In this document: piece after piece, positions 34,401 to 46,400 of the stretch | Layout of the letters: each line of letters opens with the position of its first letter | Position numbering within the stretch: the stretch's first letter is position 1 | From: Melitaea cinxia | Taxonomy: Eukaryota > Arthropoda > Insecta > Lepidoptera > Nymphalidae | Reading direction: 5' to 3' | Assembly: GCF_905220565.1 (NCBI RefSeq) | Contig: NC_059402.1 | Coordinates: forward strand, 2,109,501 to 2,173,500 | Length of the DNA stretch: 64,000 nt | Notes under the pieces: model-generated | What the model saw: only the letters and a program-made list of their open reading frames with translations | Databases searched by the model: none | What the model was told of the DNA's origin: nothing | Position numbers and translations under genes: made by a program

Positions 34401-37400
34401 GACCGCGGCAGTCGTTCTTCAGCTGCAGCCGGAGGCCGTGGAAAGAGGGCTGACGTACAGCTCCGTCCTTCGGACGGCCCAGGAAAAAGTCGACCTCCAA
34501 GAGCTGGGTATCGACCAAATCCGTTCCCGGCAGACGGCCACGGGGGCGAGAATGCTGGAGATCTCTGGCTCTGAAAGGAATGCGAAGGCGGACAGGCTCG
34601 CGGAATCGCTTCGTGGAGCCCTGTCTGGGGTGGCGAATATCGTCAGGCCCGTCAAATCTGCGGAGGTGCGGATTTCGGGTCTGGACGAAACGGCCACTAA
34701 GGAGGGAGTGGCAGCGGTGGTCGCCAAAGCAACGGGAATTGACGTCGGGCTCGTAAAGGCCGGAGCATTACGCTCCGGCTTCTATGGCACGAGCTCCATC
34801 GTGGTCTCCTGCCCGATTTCGGCAGCGAAAACGCTGACCGAAAAGGGCAGGCTACTGATCGGATGGAGTTCAGCACGCGTGACGGCTCTGGAGGCACTGC
34901 CCATGCGCTGCTTCAAGTGCATGGGACTGGGCCACACGCGCCCTCAGTGTCCAGCGTCGGTGGACAGGGGTGACCTGTGCTTCCGATGCGGACGTGCAGG
35001 CCACAAGGCAGCTGCGTGTGAAGAGGTCACCCCGCGCTGCGCTATTTGCGTGGAGTCCGGCAAGCCCTCCGACCACAGGATGGGCGGTCGTAGGTGCAAG
35101 CCTGCGAAGATAAAGTGTAGATCCGCAGGGGCCCGGGCCACCCCAGCGGCTGCGAGCCAGATCGGCAAGGAGGGGGTCGTCCCTTCGGTGGCGGACGGTG
35201 AGGAGGTTGTGATGTCTGAATAGTATGGACCAGATCAGACATCACAACTTCCTCCAGGCGAACCTGAACCACTGCGCCCGGGCCCAAGATCTGCTCATGC
35301 AGGCCTTGGCGCAGTGGCGCATAGACGTGGCAGTGGCGGCGGAACCGTACTTCGTTCCTAGCTCACACCCTTGTTGGGCTGCGGACCTGAACGGCACCGT
35401 TGCCATTGTGAGTCGATCCAATGACGGCAGCCTCCCCTTCTCAGTCGAAGAGAGGGGACCCGGGTACGTGGTGGCCAAGTGGGGAGAGTATGCTGTGGTG
35501 GGCGCATACTTCTCCCCCAACAAAACCGTAGCGGAGCTGGAGGCCTTCTTAGACCTCCTAGTCGCTGCGGTTGGAAGACAGGCACCACGTCAGGTCGTCC
35601 TCCTCGGCGACCTGAACGCCAAGGCCCGGGACTGGGGCAACCCCTTCACTGACTCTCGCGGGGAAGTAGTCAGGGAGTGGGCAGTCACTGCGGGCTTGAC
35701 CCTGTTAAACACGGGGTCGGCCCACACGTGCGTGCGACACAACGGGGGGTCCGTGGTGGACGTATCGTTCGCTTCCCCGTCCATCGCCGCACGTGTGCAA
35801 ACTTGGAGAGTGCTGTCGGAGGTGGAGACTCTCTCGGATCACAAGTACGTGAGGTTCGAGGTTTCCACCTCCCACAGCCGAGGTGCGCCTCGGCACGCGT
35901 CGTTGCAATTTCCGCGCTGGGCCGTCACCCGCCTCGACGTGGAGTTGGCGAAGGAAGCGGCGATCGTCCAATTGTGGTCCGCTACTCCTATGCACCCGGA
36001 GGTAGACATTGCGGCGGATCACTTCCGCGATGCGGTGACGGCCGTGTGCGACGCGGCCATGCCGAGGTGCCGGCACCGTCCCGAACGCCGCGGGGTCTAT
36101 TGGTGGAGCTCGGAGATCGCGGAACTCCGAGCCGCCTGCACAGCGGCAAGGCGACCCTACGGACACTGTAGGAGGCGACGCCACGGCCGGACAGACGAGC
36201 AGATGCCAGCCGTGGAGTTGGAGGTCGAGCGCCAGCTATACGAGGCGTACCGCGACGCCAAGCGCAAACTACAGCTGGCCATCGTCAAGGCCAAGTCACA
36301 AGCCTTCAACGAAGCCCTGGCGAGCCTCGACAGGGATCCATGGGGGCGTCCGTACAAGGCTGCCCGGAAAAACTTCCGGCATCAGACGCCCCCGGTCGCC
36401 GAGTCGTTGGACCCCGTGGTCCTGAACAGGGTGTTGGGCGGGCTTTTCCCCGCAAGAGACCCCAACCACACCCCCCCGCTCATGGACGTTTCCCCTCTCG
36501 TCGAGGAACTAGACGAGGGCTCCATCCCGCCTGTGTCGGAGGCGGAAATGGAGGTTGCAGTCCGCCGCCTGCATGGAAAGAGGACTGCGCCCGGCCCGGA
36601 CGGCATCCCGGGCCGGGTGCTGGGAATCGCCCTCCAGGAGATGGGTGATCGGCTTCGGGAGTTGTTCAGCGCTTGCCTCGCCTCTGGGCGATTCCCGAAG
36701 CCGTGGAAGAAGGGACGGCTGTGCCTGTTGCGGAAGGAGGGGCGACCCGTCGACTCGCCCTCCGCATACAGGCCCATCGTCCTGCTGGATGACGCGGGCA
36801 AACTCCTGGAGAGAGTTGTGGCTTCCCGTGTCGTCCGGCACCTGGAGGTAACTGAGCCCGGGTTATCCGAGGCCCAGTACGGGTTCAGAGCGGGGCGGTC
36901 CACATTAGACGCCCTGCTCTGGCTTAAAAGATGGACGCAGGCGGCGGTCCGCGACGGGGAGAAGGCGTTGGCTGTCTCGCTTGACATCGCTAACGCCTTT
37001 AACAGCCTACCACACGCGACGATACTGGAGGCACTCCGCTACCACCGGGTGCCTCTGTATCTGCGGACGCTGCTGGGCGACTACCTCCAGGGTCGCGAGG
37101 TCCTATTGCCAGGGCGCGACGGTCTGCGGCGACGTCGTGTCTCGTGCGGAGTTCCACAGGGGTCAGTGCTGGGACCGCTCCTGTGGAACATCGGCTACGA
37201 CTGGGTGCTTCGGGGCACGTTGCCCGCTAGTGTGCGGGTCTCGTGCTACGCCGACGACACCCTAGTCGTGGCAAAAGGAAGGGACCTCGCGGAGGTAATG
37301 CGGTTGGCCACGGCTGGCGCAACACTTGTGGTCGGCCGTATACGAGCCCTGGGGCTGGAAGTCGCCCTGACGAAGACCGAGGCCCTACTGTTCCATGGGC

Positions 37401-40400
37401 CTCGAGGGGGACCCCGTCCAGGTACGCGGGTGACTGTTGATGGGGTTTCGGTCCGGGTGGGGACCCAGATGAGGTACCTGGGTCTCACCCTGGACGGGAG
37501 GTGGGCTTTTGGGGCTCATTTTGCAGAGCTAGCCCCAAGAGTCGTGAAAGCCGCCGCCTCACTGGGAAGGCTGCTGCCGAACGTGGGTGGTCCGAGTGCC
37601 CATTGCCGTCGGCTGTACTCCGGGGTCATCCGGAGTATGGCCATGTACGGGGCACCCATCTGGGCGGACGCCCTCGGTCGCGCCAACAAAATCCAGCTGC
37701 GACGGCCGCAGCGGGTCATCGCGACGAGGGCGATACGCGGTTACCGGACGGTGTCCTGGACGGCGGCGTGCGTGCTGGCCGGCGATCCCCCCTGGGAACT
37801 GCAGGCGGAGATCCTCGCCGAAACATATCATTTTGTGGCGGCGAGGAGATCCCGGGGGGAGTCTCCTACGTGGGAGGAGGTCGCACGCATGCAGAGGCTG
37901 GCGCAGGACACCCTGTTGCGGCGGTGGACGGAGGACTTGGCTTCGCCAGTCCCCGGGCAGTGGACGGTGGACGCAGTGAAGCCGGTCCTCCGGAAGTGGG
38001 TGAGGCGGCGGTTCGGGCCGCTGACCTTCCGTCTGGTGCAGGTGCTTTCCGGACATGGGTGCTTCGGTAAGTACCTGCACCAAATCGCGAGACGGGAGGC
38101 GACTCCAGCCTGCCACGAGTGTGGAGCGCCAGAAGATACGGCGCTCCACACGCTGGAGGCGTGCGCCACTTGGGAACCGCAGCGGCGCACGCTTTCAGCG
38201 GTTATCGGACGGGATCTCTCGCTGCCGAGTGTCGTAAAGGCCATGCTTGACAGCGAGAGATCGTGGCAGGCGGTGGTCTCCTTCTGCGAAGTGGTAATGA
38301 CGCAGAAGGAGACCGCGGAGCGGGCCAGAGAGGAAGACGCCTCTGCTGGCCCACTCCGGCGCAGACGTACGGGGGCAAGGAGAAGGCGGTTTGCCCACCT
38401 CCTCCCCCCCTCGTAATAGTGGGGTCGGCGGCCGATAGTCGGGGAACTTCGGCCGGCCGGACAACACGACCCCATACGTCTGGGGGTGGTCTTGTTGTGA
38501 GCGAGGCCACCCCACCATCATTCCGGGGCCCGGAAGCTTTGTCCGGGCCTACCGCTGAGGCGAGGTGGCGAATGCTAGCGCGACCCCTCTCGCCCCACCC
38601 AGGCGGATGACTGCTAACACGTGGTGGTTTTTAGTCAGTAGGAGTCTGACATAACCCTCTGGCGCCCCCGCGCTGGAGGGTATCCATGATGGATTTTCCC
38701 CACGTAAAAAAAAAAAAAAAAAAAAAAAGGCACTACTGAAGTCTGTGTAGATGGAGTCGACCTGTACACGAGAATCTAAAGATATGCTAATGTCATTGAC
38801 ATACTGCAACAAATTAGTAGTAGGAGATCTGCTGGCACAAAATCCGTGCTGTTAAGCAGCCAACTGTGGTTTTATGTGAAAAGTAATTATAGGACAAACA
38901 GCAGCCTCAAACAGTTTTGCAAAGATGGAAAGAAGAGATATAGGGCGATAATTTGAACTAATATTTGCTTCTCCTTTTTTAAAAATCGGGACAACGTTAG
39001 CGACTTTCCATTCCGATGGGAATTTAGAAGATGCGATTGAGTGGTTGAAAATAATTTTTAGGGGAAGAGATAAACTAGCTGAGCATTTTTTTATGAATAA
39101 TGGAGGTAGGCCATCAGGTCCTGGGCTCTTACATGCATCTAAATTACTTAGCAACTTTAGCACCTCTCTTTCAGTGAAAGTAATTTTGGCTAGACTGAAT
39201 TGAGAGTAACTGAATGAGCTAGTTCGTACAGAATTTTGACAAACGGACGGCATGAAATTGGACGAGAAGTGTGCAGCAAATTGTTTGCTTATCTCCTCTC
39301 CCGATGTTGAAACATTTTCTCCCAAGTACATAGTGGATGGAATATCACTAGATTTAGATTTTCTGGCTTTCACAAAGGACCAAAAAAGTTTGGGGTTTTT
39401 GGTGATGTTTTTTTCGGTGTTAGATATGTACGTTTTGTACTATCTGCACACTCTCTAATCGCTATCCTAGCACGGTCGTCTAATAGTTTATATTCGTAGT
39501 GATCCCTAGGATTCTTAAACTTTTTATAACGTTTTCTAATTTTTTCTTTCTCATTCAAAAGCCTGATGAGTGACCTAGAAAACCAAAATGGAAATCTACT
39601 ATCTTGTGTTCTTGAGACCGGAACAAACTCCTCGATCAGACTGTATATGCGCGAATACAGTACCCGCACCATGTCATCAACGTCTGTTAATCCTGAAAAT
39701 TCCCCAATCCAATCTATGTCCCGTAGTTTCATATTGATTAGTGTGTAGTTAGCCAATCTGAAATTATGCCTCGATTTATTTTTACTTAGTACGATTTTAT
39801 TTTTGTGTTACCCTCACATTAGGAATTCTAAACATTTTTGAATATCATATCAAAAATGTTTATTTTTACTTGTTAAGAAATGTGGCGTAATGTTACTGAT
39901 AATAATTACTATGGGTGGGTGATACAGATCTACTTTAGACATCGGACTACTACACTCGTTAACACATCCACCGTAGAAATTGGACAAAATAAGGTCTAAA
40001 GTTTTATTGTAACAATTTTTAACAGTATTAAATTGCAACATATTGTTCTCAGACATGAAATCAATTAAAGAATAGCCTAGACTATTTGCATAATTTGTTG
40101 CAGTTGTACATAGTGTGTGACCGAGATTTTCATCCACATTCCAACCGATGAAACTGAGGTTAAAGTCGCCTGCTATAATTGTATCCCCTCCCCCGGAATC
40201 AATCAAAGCCGACACACCGTCCAAGAATTTATCAAGTGTAATTTGTCGAACTGGTGGTGGCAGATATATGGCACAAATGTTTAATATTTTCTGACTCTTT
40301 CCTTCGTTTACCTTAAGCCTGACCCAAAGTCTGATTCCCATTTTGTTAATCGTTCGGAATTAATAGTCTTAGATACTGCAATAAGAACTCCTCCACCTTC

Positions 40401-43400
40401 TTTATTTCTCAGAACAGTTGACGACCTGACACGCCTGTACACCAGTGTCGAAGAGTTCACCATCGTTCACGCCATCATCCAACCATGTTTCCGTGCCAAT
40501 AATAACATCATAGTTAGTTAATTGAGCAGCCTGCCTAAAACCCTTAAGTTTACCTTTAAGACCTCTAAAGTTCTGATAATAAATTGTGAATTTTACTACT
40601 TGCAGCACGGGATTTATTGCGTCTGTTTTAGTGAGCGAAAATTAAAGTGTCTCAACGGCTTCTAAACTTTTCACATGTTTTGCTTGTTGACCATCAGCTT
40701 TCCTGACGAGAACTTTACCGTCACGCACCCAAACGTACAAGTAACCCTTTTCTCGTGCTGCTTTTCTTGTTGCTGCGTGAATTTTTTTATTCAAAGGTGA
40801 CAAATGTTCTGACACGAAGATCGGTCTGACAGGGTCTCCATAGCCCAGGTGTTGTGTATTTAATTTTTCCTTGTGATGTGACTTATTAAATTGCATGACG
40901 GATGTTAGAATGGTATCTCTTAGAAGTGCACTCCGTAATTTGACAATAACTGCCCTAGGGTTCTTGTTTTCTGCATCTAATTTTCTGATACGCACAGCCG
41001 ATAAGATGTCATCATCCTTAATTGTGTTAGATACTATGTTTCCCAGTTGTACGATTATCTTCACCAGATTTTCAGCTTTGTTTTCTGGAATGCCGTTGAT
41101 TTCTATATTTTGCTGACGCGAGTGTTGTTCTATCAGGTTCATACGCATAGACAGATCGACGACAGTGGTTTTGAGGGCCTCGTTTTCTTTATGAAGATTC
41201 TTGTTGTCACTCTGACATATGTCAAGCTCAGTCTTTATGCGATCAAATTCATCACTCATAAAATTGACGGAGTCTTTCAGCTCACGAAACATTTCTTTAA
41301 TCTCCCGTAGCTCCTCGTTGATTGATGTCTGGATATTAGCTGAGATCTCTGATACTATAACTGTCCGTATCTCTTGGCGAATTATATCAAGATGTTCCTT
41401 CGAGATAGAGTGACGAATAACTGTGTCCGGGGAGCAGTCCGTGCGAGGGCGTTTTGGTCTTACATTTACGTTGCATTTGCTCGGTGTATTAACCAGAGCC
41501 ACGGGAATATTAGGTTCTGATTGTACACTTGACAGTGTACTCGACTCACCATCTTTAGGAGGAGTACGAAGCATGTTCGATACAATTATCCAACAATCTC
41601 ACAGTCACTCTGTACTATATACGTCTAGGCAGCTATAAATAAAATTGACGATCGCAACAGATAACTATTATACAGGGTGTTTGGTGGGGTGTTGGACAAA
41701 CGGTCAGGGGAGTAAGGGGGGGTCATTGCCAATATATCTGGCCACTTAACTAAAGTCATTGCCCTTTTATTTTTTTTTCATGCAGCATTTAATTGTTTTT
41801 TACAAAATCTCCAGAATTCATCATTCAAACTCACAAAAGACAAAAAAAAATGTGTTACGGACCCAAATTATTTTTATTTCTTTTTTTTGAATAAATTCCC
41901 AACATTTTGAAACCATATTTGTAAGTGTAACATGAAAAAATACGAAAATATGGGCCTTCAAAGTTTTTAAGAGTTGCAAAATTTTACCAAACTACAAACT
42001 TTAAAGTGATATAAAAAAAAAACCAAACACGATAGGGTTTTAACTATTTTTTTTTAAAATATCCTGCATTTATGTCCTTTCTAACAATGTATCATTTGCT
42101 ATCAAAAAAAAATTTTGAGTAGAGATATTTACCAAAACATAACGCGCGGTCAAAAATCGCTTACTTAAATAATCATAATTGGTAAGTAAAGTCATGTGTA
42201 TTTAATAAAGAAAACTAAAAAGGTTTTCTGAATTGAGTTTATAAAAAAACAAGGGATTATTAAATTTCTCTAATGACGACCAAGAACCAGTATCACGCTT
42301 GTAGGCAGGCCTCCCTCGAGATGGACCGAAACGACGGTGGACAAAAAACTAATAATAAAATTTGTTTAAAATGATACAATGAATCAGTCTCTAGTTTCTA
42401 TCACGCAGTTAAAAAAACCTGTTTTTATTCAAACCCCTAGACTACTGTGCTGTGATTGGCTAAGTAGTTTTATGTCTCGTTCGTTAGAGAGAGTAACAAA
42501 GTTCCTTATCTATTTCTGTCGATCAGTCCGTCTTCAGATCGGTCAGATTTATTTTGCACACTGATATTAAAAATGAAAACTTTTTAAAAAGTATCTTATG
42601 GACAGACGAGTCTAAATTCACTCGTGAGGGAATACTCAACTTACATAACCTACATCATTGGGCGCGGAAAGGTGAAAATCCTAAATTAAAGAAACTAACA
42701 CGCTTCCAAAGAAAGTTCTCAGTAAATGTGTGGGCAGGATTAATTAGAAATAATGTGATTGGGCCGCATTTCTTACCAGACAATTTAAACGGAGATAATT
42801 ATTTGGAGTTTCTCCAAAATGATTCACCGGAACTCACATGTAATTTGCCAATAATAGAAGAAGATAGGCCCATAATTTTCCAAAATGACGGATGTCCTGC
42901 CCACTGGCGCCTGACAGTTAGGGAATATTTAAACGAAGTATTTCGTAATTCCTGGGTTGGTCGCGACGGTCCTATACCATGGCCTCCACGCTCCCCAGAC
43001 CTTACTCCAGTCGATTTTTATGTCTGGGGTCGTGCGAAGGAACTCGTCAATACGGAAGAAATACAAAGACGCGACCATTTGAGAGAGAGGATTATTGATG
43101 CATTCGACCTTTTGAAGCAAGAAATGCTGATGGCCACTACGACGACGGAAATAAGAAAAAGATACCGTGCTTGTATTAAAAATGGTGGCCAACAATTTGA
43201 ACAACTTTTATAATAAAAGTCTTGTTTTTAATTTTGTTTTGTTTTTATTTAGTGTTTATTAATGCCAAACAATGCTAGGAGGTCTGCCTACAAGCGTGAT
43301 ACTGGTTCTTGGTCGTCATTAGAGAAATTTAATAATCCCTTGTTTTTTTATAAACTCAATTCAGAAAACCTTTTTAGTTTTCTTTATTAAATACACATGA

Positions 43401-46400
43401 CTTTACTTACCAATTATGATTATTTAAGTAAGCGATTTTTGACCGCGCGTTATGTTTTGGTAAATATCTCTACTCAAAATTTTTTTTTGATAGCAAATGA
43501 TACATTGTTAGAAAGGACATAAATGCAGGATATTTTAAAAAAAATAGTTAAAACCCTATCGTGTTTGTTTTTTTTTTATATCACTTTAAAGTTTGTAGTT
43601 TGGTAAAATTTTGCAACTCTTAAAAACTTTGAAGGCCCATATTTTCGTATTTTTTCATGTTACACTTACAAATATGGTTTCAAAATGTTGGGAATTTATT
43701 CAAAAAAAAGAAATAAAAATAATTTGGGTCCGTAACACATTTTTTTTTTGTCTTTTGTGAGTTTGAATGATGAATTCTGGAGATTTTGTAAAAAACAATT
43801 AAATGCTGCATGAAAAAAAAATAAAAGGGCAATGACTTTAGTTAAGTGGCCAGATATATTGGCAATGACCTCCCCTTACTCCCCTGACCGTTTGTCCAAC
43901 ACCCCACCAAACACCCTGTATATGTAATTTGTTCCAATATAATATAGGTGTTACGTCCGACCTGGAGTATATTGAAAACGAGTGGAAGCGTGATCTCAGG
44001 TACGAACGGGACGAACAATTGTCTGCAGTACGCAGAGCTAACACTTAATGTCTTAAATAAAAATCCTACCTTAGTTTCACTGAATACTGTTCGGTGAAGC
44101 CTCGTCAGGTATAACTTAATTAACATCAAACTATAATTGGCCAATCATTACGTCTAATGCTAATCAATTATACTTAACTGAAGTGGCGGGCTGAAGCAGG
44201 AACCAGCAATCAAAATGGCCGTTGTTAGGCGTAGTTCACTCACGTTTTTCACAATAATTCAACAAGGAATACAAGGAATACAATTTGCTATTAACAATTA
44301 AATTACTTCAAACAACAAAGGATGGTTCGATCAACAAAAGGCGATAATTTTTCGCGAGAACGAACAAGTACAAACAAAAGCGTAACTTTATACGGAGACC
44401 GGAAAAACGATGCAAACTTTAAATTCAAAAGGTGACGAATGACAGCTCATAGATAAAAACCATTTCGTAAACTATACTAACTGTCATAGATAATATAATA
44501 GTTTAGTGTTGCTACATTTGGTTCATAACATCTACCCGCCTCGGCCAGGACTACCTGGCCGCTAATCAATTGGCAGTCGTGACAAGGTTGATACCGCTCT
44601 CTTCAGAACAGAACCGTCCACCCGAACCTCAGCAAAACGGGGCACTCCATCTGCTCCAAAGACGAGGTTAAGAATGCGCCCTCTGCGCCAACACAGTGGC
44701 GGTGAGTTAGCGTCCTTAACCAGAACGAGGTCACCAACATGCGGTGGATCAGTCTTGTCAGTCCACTTAACGCGCTGCTGGAGAATATGCAAATATTCCA
44801 AATTCCAACGTTTCCAAAAGCTCTGAGTGAGTTGTTGGATCAATTCAAACCGCGAGAGACGATTGAGTTTCACATCAACATAGGGGTATTCCGGCAGGGC
44901 GTTCAGCGGCCGTCCAATCAAAAAATGGCCCGGTGTGAGGGCTTCCAAATCGTTAGGGTCTGAAGAGATCGGGCACAACGGGCGTGAATTCAACATGGCT
45001 TCAATTTTGCAAAACACAGTTGCGAGCTCCTCAAATGTTAATACGGACTCGCCAATTACTCGTCGCAAATGTGTTTTGGCAACCTTTACAACACTTTCAA
45101 AAATTCCTCCCCAGTGGGGGCATGACGCGGGACTGAACTTCCAAGTTATTCTGCGACTAGCTAGTCTAGACGCAATCTCAGTCTCATTAGACGCCAAAAA
45201 TTCATATATCTCTTTTAAATAGTTATTTGTGCCTTTGAAGTTGGTGCCGCAATCCGACCGAATCAAGGACGGTAGTCCTCGTCGTGACACGAATCTATCT
45301 AACGTCGCAACAAAGGCCTCTGTCGAGAGGGCTGAGACTAGTTCTAAGTGTACCGCCTTGGTGGACAGGCAAACAAAGACGCACAGGTAGGACTTGACCG
45401 TTTTACTGTTCCTGAGGGTCGAGGTCTTAACCGAAAAGGGACCTGCAAAGTCCGTCCCAACTCCAGCAAAGGGCCTTGTCTCTGTGACCCGATCCGACGG
45501 CAGGTCACCCATGATAGGCTGCATGGTAGAGGCCTTGAGTCTATAACAAGACATGCAGCGAAAGACCACACTACGGATCGTCCTTCGGGCCGATAAAATC
45601 CAAAATTCTCGTTGTAAAATGGCCAATAAGGCATTACAGCCGACGTGGGAGTTCTTGATGTGACGATCAGTCACCAACAAACTCACTAAGTGGCCACTTT
45701 TGGGCAACAGGAGGGGATGACGAGCTCCATACGGGAGGTTTGCGTTCCTTAGACGCCCTCCGACTCGCATAAGACCCGCACTGTCCAAAAAGGGGTTCAG
45801 TTTGCAAATGGCTCCAGGCAGCTTACATTTGCCTTTTCTCAAAATATCAATCTCATTTTCAAAGTTCTCTTCTTGCACAGAACGAACCCAATGAAGAAGA
45901 GCATCCTGGAGCTCTTGTGGCGATAAGAACGCCTCCAAGCATTTGTTCTGTGGGTGTCTACAATTTCTGGTGAAGCGCTTGATCCAAGCGGTGACCCCCA
46001 GTAATTTGTCTAATGAGCTGTAGCGATTCATTAGGAAATCTGGGTCGAACGGATGGTCCCGCCGTTCAATCGCAAGGGTTTGCAACCCAGGCAATGTGAC
46101 AGTATCCAAGGCCGGTGTTCGCGGCCAATTAGATTCTGACCTGGTCAACCACTCAGGTCCCCACCACAGGGAGTGCTCAACCAAAAAGGGGGCCATACAT
46201 CCCCGTGATGCGCAATCAGCAGGGTTGACTTCGCCAGGCACATGCCTCCAGATTAACGGGGTTTCCGATTTCTGGATCTGAGAGACCCGATTTGCAACAA
46301 ACACCTCTAAGGTGTGGACTGACGTCTTCAGCCAACATAGGACAATTTGACTGTCAGTCCATGCATAGACTGTCTCAATGTTAACTGACGGGCACAAGGT

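Larger units (their letters stand above)
32893..38743 (+). mobile_element. R1-clade-like LINE, apparently full length, 17-bp target-site duplication
   Basis: AAGGCACTACTGAAGTC occurs at 32893-32909 and 38727-38743, the second overlapping the end of a poly(A) tail (38706-38728). Between them are a short 5' UTR starting 'gggggagtcccc', ORF1 (33064-35223), ORF2 (35225-38416), a 3' UTR of about 290 bp and poly(A). It sits inside the RT gene of the antisense LINE, so it is the younger insertion. GC content is much higher than its surroundings. Clade placement rests on domain order and EN/zinc motifs, not on a tree. Confidence 0.88.
31428..41640 (-). mobile_element. CR1/Jockey-type LINE, antisense, split by another LINE
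   Basis: Read on the - strand: ORF1 (41574-40642), endonuclease pieces (40608-39850), linker and RT start (39756-38750), then RT palm, thumb and C-terminus (32890-31777), a 3' UTR, and an AATA/TAAA simple-repeat tail at about 31428-31457. The 38743/32893 break is where the R1-type LINE inserted. ORF2 is broken by frameshifts, so the copy is dead as a protein source. ORF1 is open. The exact ends are approximate because no target-site duplication was identified. Confidence 0.75.
41673..43918 (+). mobile_element. Tc1/mariner-superfamily element with 641-bp terminal inverted repeats
   Basis: Bounded by TA on both sides (41671-41672 and 43919-43920). The ends are CAGGGTGTTTGGTGGGGTG and its complement. 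The inverted match runs from 41673 to about 42313 and from about 43278 to 43918, with very few differences by eye, leaving roughly 965 bp of unique centre containing a DDE/D transposase fragment. It lies just past the 5' end of the antisense LINE. Confidence 0.88.
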
